Under the pieces are notes generated by a model. That model was not told the DNA's origin, did not search any database, and saw only the letters and a list, made by a program, of their open reading frames with translations. Both the position numbers and the translations under genes were made by a program. A DNA stretch of 64,000 bases from an uncultured Shimia sp. (GTDB taxonomy: Bacteria; Pseudomonadota; Alphaproteobacteria; Rhodobacterales; Rhodobacteraceae). The DNA lies in contig NZ_CANLRL010000002.1 in NCBI RefSeq assembly GCF_947493595.1, forward strand, positions 1-64,000, given 5' to 3'. Below are positions 34,233 to 42,041 of this stretch, piece after piece. Numbering within the stretch: the stretch's first letter is position 1; each line of letters opens with the position of its first letter.

Positions 34233-35314
34233 CTCAAACGCTCCGTCTTCAGGTAGCTCTTCTGGCGCTTGAACATGTCTTTGCGCGCAAAGGGGAAGAG
34301 CTCAAACCAGATGCGGATTTTCATCCAACGGCCGTAGATACCCATCGGCTCAAACAGGATGAAGAGGATCAGGATCATACCAAAGACGCCGGTTTCCAGA
34401 CCCGGAATGGCCACGGAGCCGCCGCCGATCAGGTCTTTGGTCATCGACAGGAACTGCGGCAGGAAGGCCACCACCACCGCGCCAAAAAATGCCCCGTGGA
34501 TCGAACCCAGACCGCCAATCACAATCATCATCAGAAGGGTGATGGAGATCACGATGGAGAAGGTCTCGTTGTTGAACGCACCAGCATAAAAACCCATGAG
34601 CGCGCCTGCCAAACCGGTGATCGCACAGGAGATGCCAAAAGCCGCCGCTTTGGTGCGCGCGATATGCACCCCCATGGCGGTGGCTGAAACTTCACTGTCT
34701 CGCACCGCCGCCATGGCCCGCCCCAAGGGCGAGCGCAGCAGGTTGCGATAGGCAAGCGTGCAGAGAATCGTGACGGCCAACACCAGCCAATAGAAACGAT
34801 CCGGCGTGGTCCAGCGCTCGATCTCAATGCCAAAGATAGTGATCATCGGAGCAAACTTGCCCGACACGCCATCGGTGATCGGCTCCATCAGCACAATGAT
34901 GTCGTCGGCTAGAATGGACAGCGCGATGGTCGCAATGGCGAGGTAGATACCGTGCAGGCGGATCGCGGGGATTGCGATGATGGTGCCCACCACACCGGTC
35001 AGGATGCCTGCCGCCGGAAAGGCAATCAGGAAGGGCCAGCCCTGCTCCATGAAGATGATGCAGGAATAGCAACCCAGCGCCAAAAAGGCCGCGTGGCCAA
35101 GGCTGGCCTGGCCGGTTTGTCCGGTCAAAAGCATTAGGCCTAGGCCCGCGATGGCCCAGATCAGAACGTTGGTGACTTCACCGAGGAAGAAGTCATCCAT
35201 TAGCCACGGTAGGGCCACCGCGATCACAATAAGCGTTGCATAGACAAAGAAGCTCCACCAGTCGGGAAAGAGCCGGATGTCGTGTTCGTAGGAGGTTTTG
35301 AAATGTATCCGCAT
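34229..35314 (-). CDS. livM: Branched-chain-type ABC importer permease LivM (importer B)
   Basis: A 361-residue permease of about ten helices. LMLLTGQTGQASLGHAAFLA, AMAAVRDSEVSATAMGVH and LMMIVIGGLGSIHGAFFGA are the family's conserved blocks. A C-terminal cytoplasmic tail rich in Lys/Arg (RKDMFKRQKSYLKTERLR) extends beyond the usual end. It is 3 bases from livH and overlaps livG by four bases. Confidence 0.94.
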   Translation of the reverse strand: MRIHFKTSYEHDIRLFPDWWSFFVYATLIVIAVALPWLMDDFFLGEVTNVLIWAIAGLGLMLLTGQTGQASLGHAAFLALGCYSCIIFMEQGWPFLIAFPAAGILTGVVGTIIAIPAIRLHGIYLAIATIALSILADDIIVLMEPITDGVSGKFAPMITIFGIEIERWTTPDRFYWLVLAVTILCTLAYRNLLRSPLGRAMAAVRDSEVSATAMGVHIARTKAAAFGISCAITGLAGALMGFYAGAFNNETFSIVISITLLMMIVIGGLGSIHGAFFGAVVVAFLPQFLSMTKDLIGGGSVAIPGLETGVFGMILILFILFEPMGIYGRWMKIRIWFELFPFARKDMFKRQKSYLKTERLR

Positions 35315-35317
35315 CGC

Positions 35318-36193
35318 TCAGACCTTCTTGATCCGGACCTGCGAGAACAGGCCATGCGGGCGGAACACCAACACAAACAGCAGCAGCGTGTAGGGTGCGA
35401 TCTGGCTATAGCCTGCCGGGAAGTAGCGAGAGGCAAAAGGTTCGATCACGCCAACAATCAGCCCGCCCATCAGCGCACCGGGCAAAGAGCCAAACCCGCC
35501 GATCACAGCCGCGGCAAAAGCCTTGATGCCCAGAAGTCCTGCGTTGGGGTCAATTGCGCCTTTCGAGGCAAAAAGAATACCCGCCACCGCCGCGACAGCC
35601 CCGGAGAGCCCCCAGATCATGCCCTGCACGCGTTTTACCGGAATGCCCATGAAGTAAGCTGCCATCTGGTTCTGACTTGCAGCCTGCATCGCCAAACCAA
35701 GCTTAGTGCGCTGGAAGAACTGATAGAGGAAGTAGGTGAGCAACACGGTCACAACAATCACCGCAATGTCCGCCATGCCCAACACCACACCACCGATGTT
35801 GAAGTCGCCAATCGCCAGTGGGCTTTCCAGCGTTTGCGGCTCATGGCTCCAGATCACACCGGCCACAAAGCGGATGACAAAGCCCAATGCGATGGTGAGG
35901 ATCACCACCGCCGTCTGACTTTGGCCAAACAAGTGGCGCAGCACAAAGAAGTCGAGCAAATAGCCCAGCACCGCCATAATGGCGATCGACAAAGGTGCAG
36001 CAACCCAGAACGGCAACCCCACATAGTGGGCGTTTGTCAGCCCCAAACACACAAAGGCGCCGAGCATCATGAAATCGCCCTGGGCGAAATTCACCTGTTC
36101 GGTCGCCTTGTAGATCAGCACGAAGCCAAGCGCGATCAAGCCGTAGACACAGCCATTCGCAAGCCCGCTGACGAGCAGTTGCACAACTTCCAA
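35318..36193 (-). CDS. livH: Branched-chain-type ABC importer permease LivH (importer B)
   Basis: A 291-residue permease, about eight helices, with ALGFVLIYKATEQVNFAQG, AMQAASQNQMAAYFMGI and GGFGSLPGALMGGLIVG. First importer subunit of the B cluster. The 158 bases before it (36194-36351) separate it from the acyl-CoA dehydrogenase genes and may hold a second promoter; I see no clear motif there. Confidence 0.94.
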   Translation of the reverse strand: MEVVQLLVSGLANGCVYGLIALGFVLIYKATEQVNFAQGDFMMLGAFVCLGLTNAHYVGLPFWVAAPLSIAIMAVLGYLLDFFVLRHLFGQSQTAVVILTIALGFVIRFVAGVIWSHEPQTLESPLAIGDFNIGGVVLGMADIAVIVVTVLLTYFLYQFFQRTKLGLAMQAASQNQMAAYFMGIPVKRVQGMIWGLSGAVAAVAGILFASKGAIDPNAGLLGIKAFAAAVIGGFGSLPGALMGGLIVGVIEPFASRYFPAGYSQIAPYTLLLFVLVFRPHGLFSQVRIKKV

Positions 36194-36351
36194 AGTATCC
36201 TCCCGTGCCGGTTAGGACCGGCTTTTTCTATGCTCAGTCTTCGGAGCGAAGTCTTTTGCGTCAAGTCTCCATTCCCCCGCTTGCGCAAAGCTCCGTTACG
36301 TCACCTTTCCTTTTCCATACGCTGTCGTACGTTAAATCCATTCAACCCTGA

Positions 36352-37467
36352 CTAGATGCCGCGCTGCCGCAAAATCCACTCAGTGTGATAGCCCGCATCA
36401 CCCAAAAACTCGGTCAATGCGCGGTCGCGTTTCATGAACAGGCCAAGATCCATCTCATCGGTCATGCCAATGCCGCCATGCATCTGCACGCCCTCTTCCG
36501 TGGCCTGCCGCCCAACCCGCGCCATCTTGGCCTTGGCTGCACGGGTCAAGGTTTCGACCTCAGCACTGCCTTCATCCAACGCGTTCAACGCCGACGCAAT
36601 CAACGAGGAAACCTGCGCCAATTCGCAATAAAGATCTGCCGTCCGGTGTTGCAGCGACTGAAACTGTCCAATCAAAACGCCAAACTGCTTGCGGGTGCGC
36701 AGATAGTCATAGGTCTGCTCAGCCGCTGCCTTGGCGACTCCGAGCTGCTCCGCCGCCGCAATCGCGCGGCCCGCCGCCAGTGTCTTTGCCAAGACGTCTT
36801 CTGCAGTAGCCCCCTGCGCAAGAATATCAGCCTCAGCAATTGCTACATCTTCAAAGATCACAGTGGCCGCGTTGCGATGGTCCAGCATCACTTGCGGCGT
36901 ACGCGAAACGCCTGCCGCTTGGGGATCACACAGCACCAAACATAGGTCATCCCCGCGCTTGGCGGTCACGATCAAACGATCCGCAATCCCGCCATCGACC
37001 ACGAATGTTTTGCGGCCAGTTAGCGTCAATGCACCAGACGCGCCTGAAACTGTCGTGGCAATACGTTCGGGACGGTGTTTGACCGCTTCATCCATCGCCA
37101 GCGCAACCACGGCGTCACCGGTGGCAATTCTAGGCGCCCAGTTTTGGGCCATGTCGCCACCAGCCGAAGCCAGCGCGGTGCCGGCTAAGATAGCCGAAGA
37201 CACAAACGGGCTGACCGTCAAATGACGCCCCAGTTCTTCGACAATTAGACCCGCTGCACGGTAACCGAGTCCAACGCCTCCGAGGGCCTCTGGGAGCACA
37301 ATCCCCATCCAGCCCATCTCGGCCAGTTCACCCAGAATCGCGCTGTTGGCATCTTCGCCTGCCTCTCTCAACGCGCGGAACGCGGCAATGCCATGCCCAT
37401 CGCGCAAAAACCCCGCCGCAGAGTCGGCAATCAGCTGTTGGTCTTCGCTCAAGAGTTCCATGCGCAT
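36352..37467 (-). CDS. Acyl-CoA dehydrogenase-like protein, non-catalytic-looking partner subunit
   Basis: A 371-residue acyl-CoA dehydrogenase family flavoprotein. It has the usual N-terminal helical domain (GWMGIVLPEALGGVGLG), the middle beta domain (LTGRKTFVVDGG) and the C-terminal helices (TYDYLRTRKQFGVLIGQFQ, VQMHGGIGMTDEM). The catalytic glutamate segment E-G-G/T-S-E near the C-terminus, present in the adjacent gene, is absent here. It begins directly after the stop of that gene (TAG then ATG with no gap). This fits heteromeric FadE-type enzymes of steroid side-chain and branched-acid breakdown, in which only one subunit of the pair carries the base; the pairing is inference. Confidence 0.85.
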   Translation of the reverse strand: MRMELLSEDQQLIADSAAGFLRDGHGIAAFRALREAGEDANSAILGELAEMGWMGIVLPEALGGVGLGYRAAGLIVEELGRHLTVSPFVSSAILAGTALASAGGDMAQNWAPRIATGDAVVALAMDEAVKHRPERIATTVSGASGALTLTGRKTFVVDGGIADRLIVTAKRGDDLCLVLCDPQAAGVSRTPQVMLDHRNAATVIFEDVAIAEADILAQGATAEDVLAKTLAAGRAIAAAEQLGVAKAAAEQTYDYLRTRKQFGVLIGQFQSLQHRTADLYCELAQVSSLIASALNALDEGSAEVETLTRAAKAKMARVGRQATEEGVQMHGGIGMTDEMDLGLFMKRDRALTEFLGDAGYHTEWILRQRGI

Positions 37468-38646
37468 CTACCCCGGCAATTTCAAAACGGCTTTGGACAG
37501 GATCGACAACATCACCTCAGATGTGCCGCCTTCGATGCTATTGGCCTTGGAGCGCAGCCAGTCTTTGGCCGCCTGCCCCGCATCATTGGCCGCGCCCTCC
37601 CAGACCAGATCGTCACTACCGCCTGCCGCCACACGCAGACTTTGGCGGCGTTTATTCAACTCCGTCCCGAGGTACTTGAGTTCAGCCGACCGCGCGCCCA
37701 ATTCATGTCCTGCGCGCATGTAGGTGCCAGTCATGTCCAGATGTGTGTCAAAACAGATTTCATCTACCAGAAACTGTCCCAGCTCCGCGCGCAGCATGGG
37801 ATCATCCAACCGACCGGTGTCATCCAAACCAATCGCAGACATCGCATCCGCCGCGATGTCCGACTTGGCAAAAAGCGCCGAGTCCGCCGCGCCAATCATT
37901 TCCCGCTCATGGGTCAGCAAGTATTTGGCGATGGTCCAGCCTTGCCCGCGTGCGCCCACAATCTGATCTTTGGGCACTTTCACAGCATCAAAGAAGGTCT
38001 CGCAAAATGGCGAGGCACCAGAAATCAGCTTGATGGGTTTGGTCGAAACGCCCGCGCTATCCATGTCAAAAAGCAGGAAAGAAATCCCGGTGTGTTTCTT
38101 CTCATCCGGCTCCGTTCGTACAAGGCAGAAAATCCAATCGGCCTTGTCGGCATAAGAGGTCCAAATTTTCTGCCCTGTGACCTCAAAGTGGTCTCCAGTA
38201 TCCACGCCCTTGGTCTGCAACCCCGCCAGATCGGAGCCTGCGCCGGGCTCAGAGTATCCCTGACACCAGCGGATTTCACCGCGTGCAATTTGGGGCAGGT
38301 AGTGGCGCTTCTGTTCTTCAGAGCCGAACTGCAACAAGGCCGGCCCCAGCATCCAGATGCCAAAGCTTTGTAGGGGCGGCCGCGCATTGATGCGCTGCAT
38401 CTCCTCGGTCAGGACCTTTTGCTCATCCCCACTCAGACCGCCACCGCCGTAGGCTTTGGGCCAGGCTGGCACCGTCCAACCCTTGGCGGCCATGACCTCC
38501 AACCACTGCTTTTGCGCAGGCGAGCGAAACACAAACTTGCGCCCGCCCCAACAGATGTCATCCTCGCCCATTGGCGTGCGCATGTCCGCAGGGCAATTGG
38601 CCTCCAGCCACGCGCGGGTTTCGCTGCGGAATGTGTCGATCTCCAT
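37468..38646 (-). CDS. Acyl-CoA dehydrogenase, catalytic-type subunit
   Basis: A 392-residue acyl-CoA dehydrogenase: GWTVPAWPKAYGGGGL, WCQGYSEPGAGSDLAGLQT (flavin and substrate segment), KIWTSYADKADWIFCLVRT, and a C-terminal SIEGGTSEVMLSILSKAVL that includes the likely catalytic glutamate. The start ATG 38646 follows GGGAGG; an in-frame codon at 38676 is less likely. First gene of the importer B region. A TetR-type operator and a TTGACA hexamer lie upstream, and a TetR gene is divergent. It should introduce a 2,3 double bond into an acyl-CoA made by the linked ligase. Confidence 0.92.
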   Translation of the reverse strand: MEIDTFRSETRAWLEANCPADMRTPMGEDDICWGGRKFVFRSPAQKQWLEVMAAKGWTVPAWPKAYGGGGLSGDEQKVLTEEMQRINARPPLQSFGIWMLGPALLQFGSEEQKRHYLPQIARGEIRWCQGYSEPGAGSDLAGLQTKGVDTGDHFEVTGQKIWTSYADKADWIFCLVRTEPDEKKHTGISFLLFDMDSAGVSTKPIKLISGASPFCETFFDAVKVPKDQIVGARGQGWTIAKYLLTHEREMIGAADSALFAKSDIAADAMSAIGLDDTGRLDDPMLRAELGQFLVDEICFDTHLDMTGTYMRAGHELGARSAELKYLGTELNKRRQSLRVAAGGSDDLVWEGAANDAGQAAKDWLRSKANSIEGGTSEVMLSILSKAVLKLPG

Positions 38647-38705
38647 GCAAACGCCCCTCCCAAGGCCTCCGCCCATTGGGTCGGAGATTGCACCTGTGAG
38701 GCAAA

Positions 38706-38721
38706 CATACTACTGAGTATG
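38706..38721. promoter_or_regulatory. TetR-type operator CATACT-ACTG-AGTATG
   Basis: A perfect 6-bp inverted repeat with a 4-base spacer in the 130-base region between divergent genes. On the minus strand a consensus -35 hexamer TTGACA (38728-38723) stands one base before the repeat, so a bound repressor would cover the promoter spacer of the dehydrogenase operon. Confidence 0.7.
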
Positions 38722-38776
38722 CTGTCAACGGAGGCGAACTGCGCGACGTTGCGTTAATCGGATCCTGTGAGGCCCC

Positions 38777-39397
38777 ATGGCGGACACCAAATTGACAGCG
38801 ATGAGTGCCTCAAAAGCCGAGATTCTGGACGCCGCTGCCGAGGTGTTTATGCGGTTGGGAGCGGACACCGCTTCTATCGACGACGTTGCACGCCAGCTTG
38901 GGTCCACGAAGGGACGGATTTACCACCACTTCCCCTCCAAAGGCGTGCTCCTGGCCGAAGTCTGCCTGCGCGCGGCAGATTTTGTGCTGCAAAGAGTGCC
39001 GCCGGTGATCACCCCGGACGCCGCTCCAGAAGAGAACTTACGGCAGATGATCCTGACCCATATTCCCGAGGTCCTGCGCACGCTGCCCTACCACAAGGTG
39101 ATCATTCAGTCCTATGTCGGCGTGCAGCAGAAATCGACCACAGCCTTGGAGCGCGAACTGTTTGCGCAAATCCAACTAGAGCGAAAGGCATACGAAACCC
39201 TGTTTCGAGATGTACTGCAAACAGGCATGCAAGACGGCAGCTTCCGCGCGCAAAACACTTCCATCGCCCTGCAGTCTCTGCTGCTTCTGATCAACGCCCC
39301 AGTGTTTTGGTATCACCCGCGCGCAGACGAGCCAGACAGCTTTATACGTGATCTCAGCGCGCAACTGGCGGAAATGGCGCTGGCGTCGTTGCGATAG
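38777..39397 (+). CDS. TetR-family regulator of the acyl-CoA dehydrogenase / importer B region
   Basis: A 206-residue TetR protein. DNA-binding helices at about 12-60 (SKAEILDAAAEVFMRLGADT, then DDVARQLGSTKGRIYHHFPSK), followed by an all-helical ligand domain with a TetR_C-like end (NAPVFWYHPRADEPDSFI). Divergent from the dehydrogenase genes with a perfect inverted repeat between them. By analogy with similar regulators of acid catabolism, the inducer is probably the acid or its CoA ester; this is inference. Start ATG 38777. Confidence 0.9.
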   Translation: MADTKLTAMSASKAEILDAAAEVFMRLGADTASIDDVARQLGSTKGRIYHHFPSKGVLLAEVCLRAADFVLQRVPPVITPDAAPEENLRQMILTHIPEVLRTLPYHKVIIQSYVGVQQKSTTALERELFAQIQLERKAYETLFRDVLQTGMQDGSFRAQNTSIALQSLLLLINAPVFWYHPRADEPDSFIRDLSAQLAEMALASLR

Positions 39398-39687
39398 CAG
39401 GGGCCAGCCCCTCTTGGGCCACAGGCCCAATTCACCCGGGGATACTTACGGACAGTGAATGGTGGTTAACGGCAAATTAACCACCCAGAGGGTATTCTAC
39501 CTAAGCGGTACAGGCTGGGAAGCCGATGGCCGTGACTGTGAATGGCGCTCCGCTCAAGACGTAAGCATCGCGCAGTGTCGACCGGCGTGGCGAGCGGAGC
39601 GCTCCCAAGACACTCATTCATGGTCGACAAATATCCCCGCCGGAGGCTCCCACGGGTGCCTCCAACACAGGTCGTGGTGCAAGTGCG
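39398..39687. other. Gene-free interval dense in inverted repeats
   Basis: No protein gene is convincing in these 290 bases. It holds stacked hairpins: AGGGG(C) with CCCCT at 39399-39412, TTGGGCC / GGCCCAA at 39414-39430, an 11-bp inverted repeat GCGCTCCGCTC (39545-39555) with GAGCGGAGCGC (39592-39602), and TGTCGACC (39576-39583) with GGTCGACA (39622-39629). It ends with the repeat at 39628-39646. It could be an RNA, a transcription-end region for two convergent genes, or a miniature repeat element. Confidence 0.6.
39628..39646 (-). repeat. Copy of the CCTCCGGCGGGGATATTTG repeat
   Basis: The exact reverse complement of 44731-44749, a 19-base identity 5 kb away in the opposite orientation. 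It lies in the interval between the TetR and adenosine kinase genes. Confidence 0.75.
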
Positions 39688-40674
39688 TCAGCCTATCAGC
39701 CCAGCTTTCTGAAACAGCGCTTTGATGTCCGTTTCAGGCCGTGCACCATAGTGGCTGATCACTTCCGCCGCAGCGATGCAGCCCATTTTTCCCGACACTT
39801 CCAGTGACTGGCCAGTGGCCACACCGTAGAGGAACCCACAGGCAAATTGATCGCCAGCGCCAGTGGCATCCACCGGCACAATTTCATTAACGGGCACTGT
39901 GGCCTCTTCATCACCGGAAAGCAGCACCACGTCGTGACCTGAGCGGGTGCACACCACCATGCCACAGTCCTGCGCGGCCTGCTCAAGCGCGGCGCTCAGA
40001 TCGGTTTGATAGAGCGATTGCCACTCGTGTTCATTGCCAATCACAAAATCGAGTTCTTTCACCAAGCGGCGGAAATCGTCGCGGTGACGTTCGACGCAGA
40101 AAGGGTCAGACAGGGCAATGCCTGCTTTGCCGCCGCCCTCCTGGCAGAGCTTTGCAGCCCGCTCAAAGGCGGCTTTGCCTTTGGGTTTGTCATAGAGGTA
40201 ACCTTCAAGGAAAAGCAGCTGCGCCTTGCCGGCGACGCCATCGGAGACATCGTCCGGACCCACTTCAGACGAGATGCCCAGATAGGTGTTCATCGACCGC
40301 TCGCCATCCGGGGAGACAAAGATCATCGAACGCGACGTGGGCAGCTCGTCACCGTCCACCAGCGGATTCACAAAGTCAGTGCCGTCGGCCTGCATTTCAT
40401 TGGCATAAAACTGTCCCAGCGCATCGTTGCTCACGCGTCCGATAAAGCCGGTCGACAACCCAAGCGCACCAAGGCCGGCCAATGTGTTGGCCACCGAGCC
40501 GCCCGGCGCCTGTTTGCGGTTGGTCATACCGGCATAAAGCATTTCGCCGCGTTCTTTCTCAACCAGCTGCATGATGCCTTTCTGAATGCCCATCAGGTCC
40601 AGAAAACTGTCGTCAGATTGGCTGATCACGTCCACAACAGCGTTGCCGATGCCAACCACTTGGTATTGGGTCAT
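39688..40674 (-). CDS. Adenosine kinase-type PfkB-family sugar kinase
   Basis: Ribokinase-fold kinase of 328 residues, of the type commonly called adenosine kinase in this group. N-terminal GIGNAVVDVI, substrate-site GGSVANTLAGLGALG, and the catalytic PfkB signature VDATGAGDQFACGFLYG with the base Asp. It would phosphorylate adenosine (or a related nucleoside or sugar) to AMP in purine salvage. Its ATG overlaps the nth stop by four bases (ATGA), so the two are cotranscribed, though the functional link is not obvious. Confidence 0.88.
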   Translation of the reverse strand: MTQYQVVGIGNAVVDVISQSDDSFLDLMGIQKGIMQLVEKERGEMLYAGMTNRKQAPGGSVANTLAGLGALGLSTGFIGRVSNDALGQFYANEMQADGTDFVNPLVDGDELPTSRSMIFVSPDGERSMNTYLGISSEVGPDDVSDGVAGKAQLLFLEGYLYDKPKGKAAFERAAKLCQEGGGKAGIALSDPFCVERHRDDFRRLVKELDFVIGNEHEWQSLYQTDLSAALEQAAQDCGMVVCTRSGHDVVLLSGDEEATVPVNEIVPVDATGAGDQFACGFLYGVATGQSLEVSGKMGCIAAAEVISHYGARPETDIKALFQKAGLIG

Positions 40675-41315
40675 AGGTTTTTGTCCTCAAATAGGCAGAG
40701 ATCGCGGATGAGACAGGTGCCACACAGGGGTTTGCGTGCTTTGCACACATAGCGGCCGTGCAGGATCATCCAGTGATGGGCGTGGAGTTGGAAATCCACG
40801 GGAATTTGGTCTTCGATGGCGCGTTCTACCGCCACCACATCTTTGCCGGGGCAAACGCCTGAGCGGTTGCCAAACCGGAAGATATGCGTGTCCACGGCCT
40901 GCGCCGGATAACGCCACCACATGTTAAGCACCACATTGGCAGTCTTGCGCCCCACACCCGGCAGGCTTTCCAGCGCTGCGCGGGAGTTGGGCACTTCACC
41001 GCCGTAGTCATCCACAAGGATGCGGCTGAGCTTGATCACGTTTTTGGCTTTGTTGCGATAGAGGCCGATGGTCTTGATGTGGTCAATCACCGCCTCCTCG
41101 CCCAGATCCAACATCTTCTGCGGGGTATCCGCGATTTTGAACAGCTCTTTGGTGGCGCGGTTCACGCCCACATCCGTCGCCTGCGCCGACAGGGCCACGG
41201 CCACCACCAACGTATAGACGTTGACGTGATCCAGCTCTCCCACCGGTTCGGCTTCGGCGGCCTCAAACCGGGTGAAGATCTCCCGGATGGTATGATAATC
41301 AAGTTGCTTTGCCAT
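40671..41315 (-). CDS. nth: Endonuclease III (DNA glycosylase/AP lyase)
   Basis: Removes oxidised pyrimidines in base-excision repair. 214 residues: helix-hairpin-helix LPGVGRKTANVVL with catalytic Lys124, Asp142 in AVDTHIFR, and the 4Fe-4S ligands Cys191, 198, 201, 207 (C-x6-C-x2-C-x5-C) at the end. The start ATG 41315 (MAKQLDYHT) gives the usual length; the longer frame to 41384 is unlikely. It is transcribed away from dnaA. Confidence 0.96.
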   Translation of the reverse strand: MAKQLDYHTIREIFTRFEAAEAEPVGELDHVNVYTLVVAVALSAQATDVGVNRATKELFKIADTPQKMLDLGEEAVIDHIKTIGLYRNKAKNVIKLSRILVDDYGGEVPNSRAALESLPGVGRKTANVVLNMWWRYPAQAVDTHIFRFGNRSGVCPGKDVVAVERAIEDQIPVDFQLHAHHWMILHGRYVCKARKPLCGTCLIRDLCLFEDKNL

Positions 41316-42041
41316 CGGCCTGTTAATGCACGCCCCCCGCGCCGCAGGCAAGGGTCGGATCTGATCCCGTGCAGAGCAGATCAAACAGGGCGGTCAAAAT
41401 CGCGCAGGTGAGTCGAGCAAAGCCTGTGAGCGATTCCTTTTTTCTGACACGCGGCTCAGCAAACACCTGTGGCAGCGACGCAACAACCATATGTGGCCCC
41501 CCACAGTTAAAGCCAGACAAAATCGGGGTTTCAGAGCCGAGTCCAAGCCATTTTCCAATTCACATCACTGGGGGATATCCCTGTGTAAGCCTCGCCTTAG
41601 AATGGATCAAAAATAATAATAAAATCACTTTAATACAAAGACTTACATGCCTGTGGATAGATTCTTTTTGGGGAATGCCTGAGTCAAGATCGAAGTTCAG
41701 TTGCCCGCTTTGGCACCTGCTTGCTAGGTTCACTCAGCGATTCATTTCGCCTTGGGGGGAACAGACGCCGACATACGGTGGCTTGGCCATACTGGGTGAC
41801 TAGACAGACCGCGTTTTTGGGAGCGCGGTGGTGGTTGTGTCCGGGGTGTTCACCTGTTCCACAAAACTGCGCATCTGCGCACAGATAGCTTTTGCGACCG
41901 GAGAATAGGGACCTCCGGAAGGGTCGCTTATTGCTTGGTGTTTTGGCCGTTTTCGGCACCGAGGCAGATATGGATCGCGGGACAAAGGCAGAGACCGGGC
42001 ACAGTCCGGCGACTAAGACGTGTGAAGGAAAACGGGGACAG
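41316..42041. other. Gene-free region upstream of dnaA with degenerate DnaA boxes
   Basis: These 726 bases carry no convincing gene. An A+T-rich stretch (about 41605-41645, with AATAATAATAAAATC) is followed by TGTGGATAG (41652-41660), one mismatch from an inverted DnaA box. TGTTCCACA (41855-41863) is another one-mismatch box, and TGTGTAAGC (41582-41590) is weaker. A stem ACCGCG / CGCGGT lies at 41808-41829. It is probably the dnaA promoter with DnaA autoregulation; an origin is possible but not shown. Confidence 0.45.

Noticed and set aside
39459..39725. Open frame of 88 codons between TetR and adenosine kinase
   Set aside because: It crosses several inverted repeats and the dispersed repeat and overlaps the adenosine kinase end; no family resemblance.
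41369..41803. Open frame of 144 codons upstream of dnaA
   Set aside because: Low-complexity translation with no motif, crossing the A+T-rich patch and DnaA-like boxes.
41316..42041. Calling the region a proven replication origin
   Set aside because: Only degenerate DnaA boxes are present, and many alphaproteobacteria place the origin away from dnaA.
41892..42041. A 50-residue N-terminal extension of DnaA from a TTG
   Set aside because: The extension has no DnaA character and ATG 42042 begins the conserved N-terminal domain.
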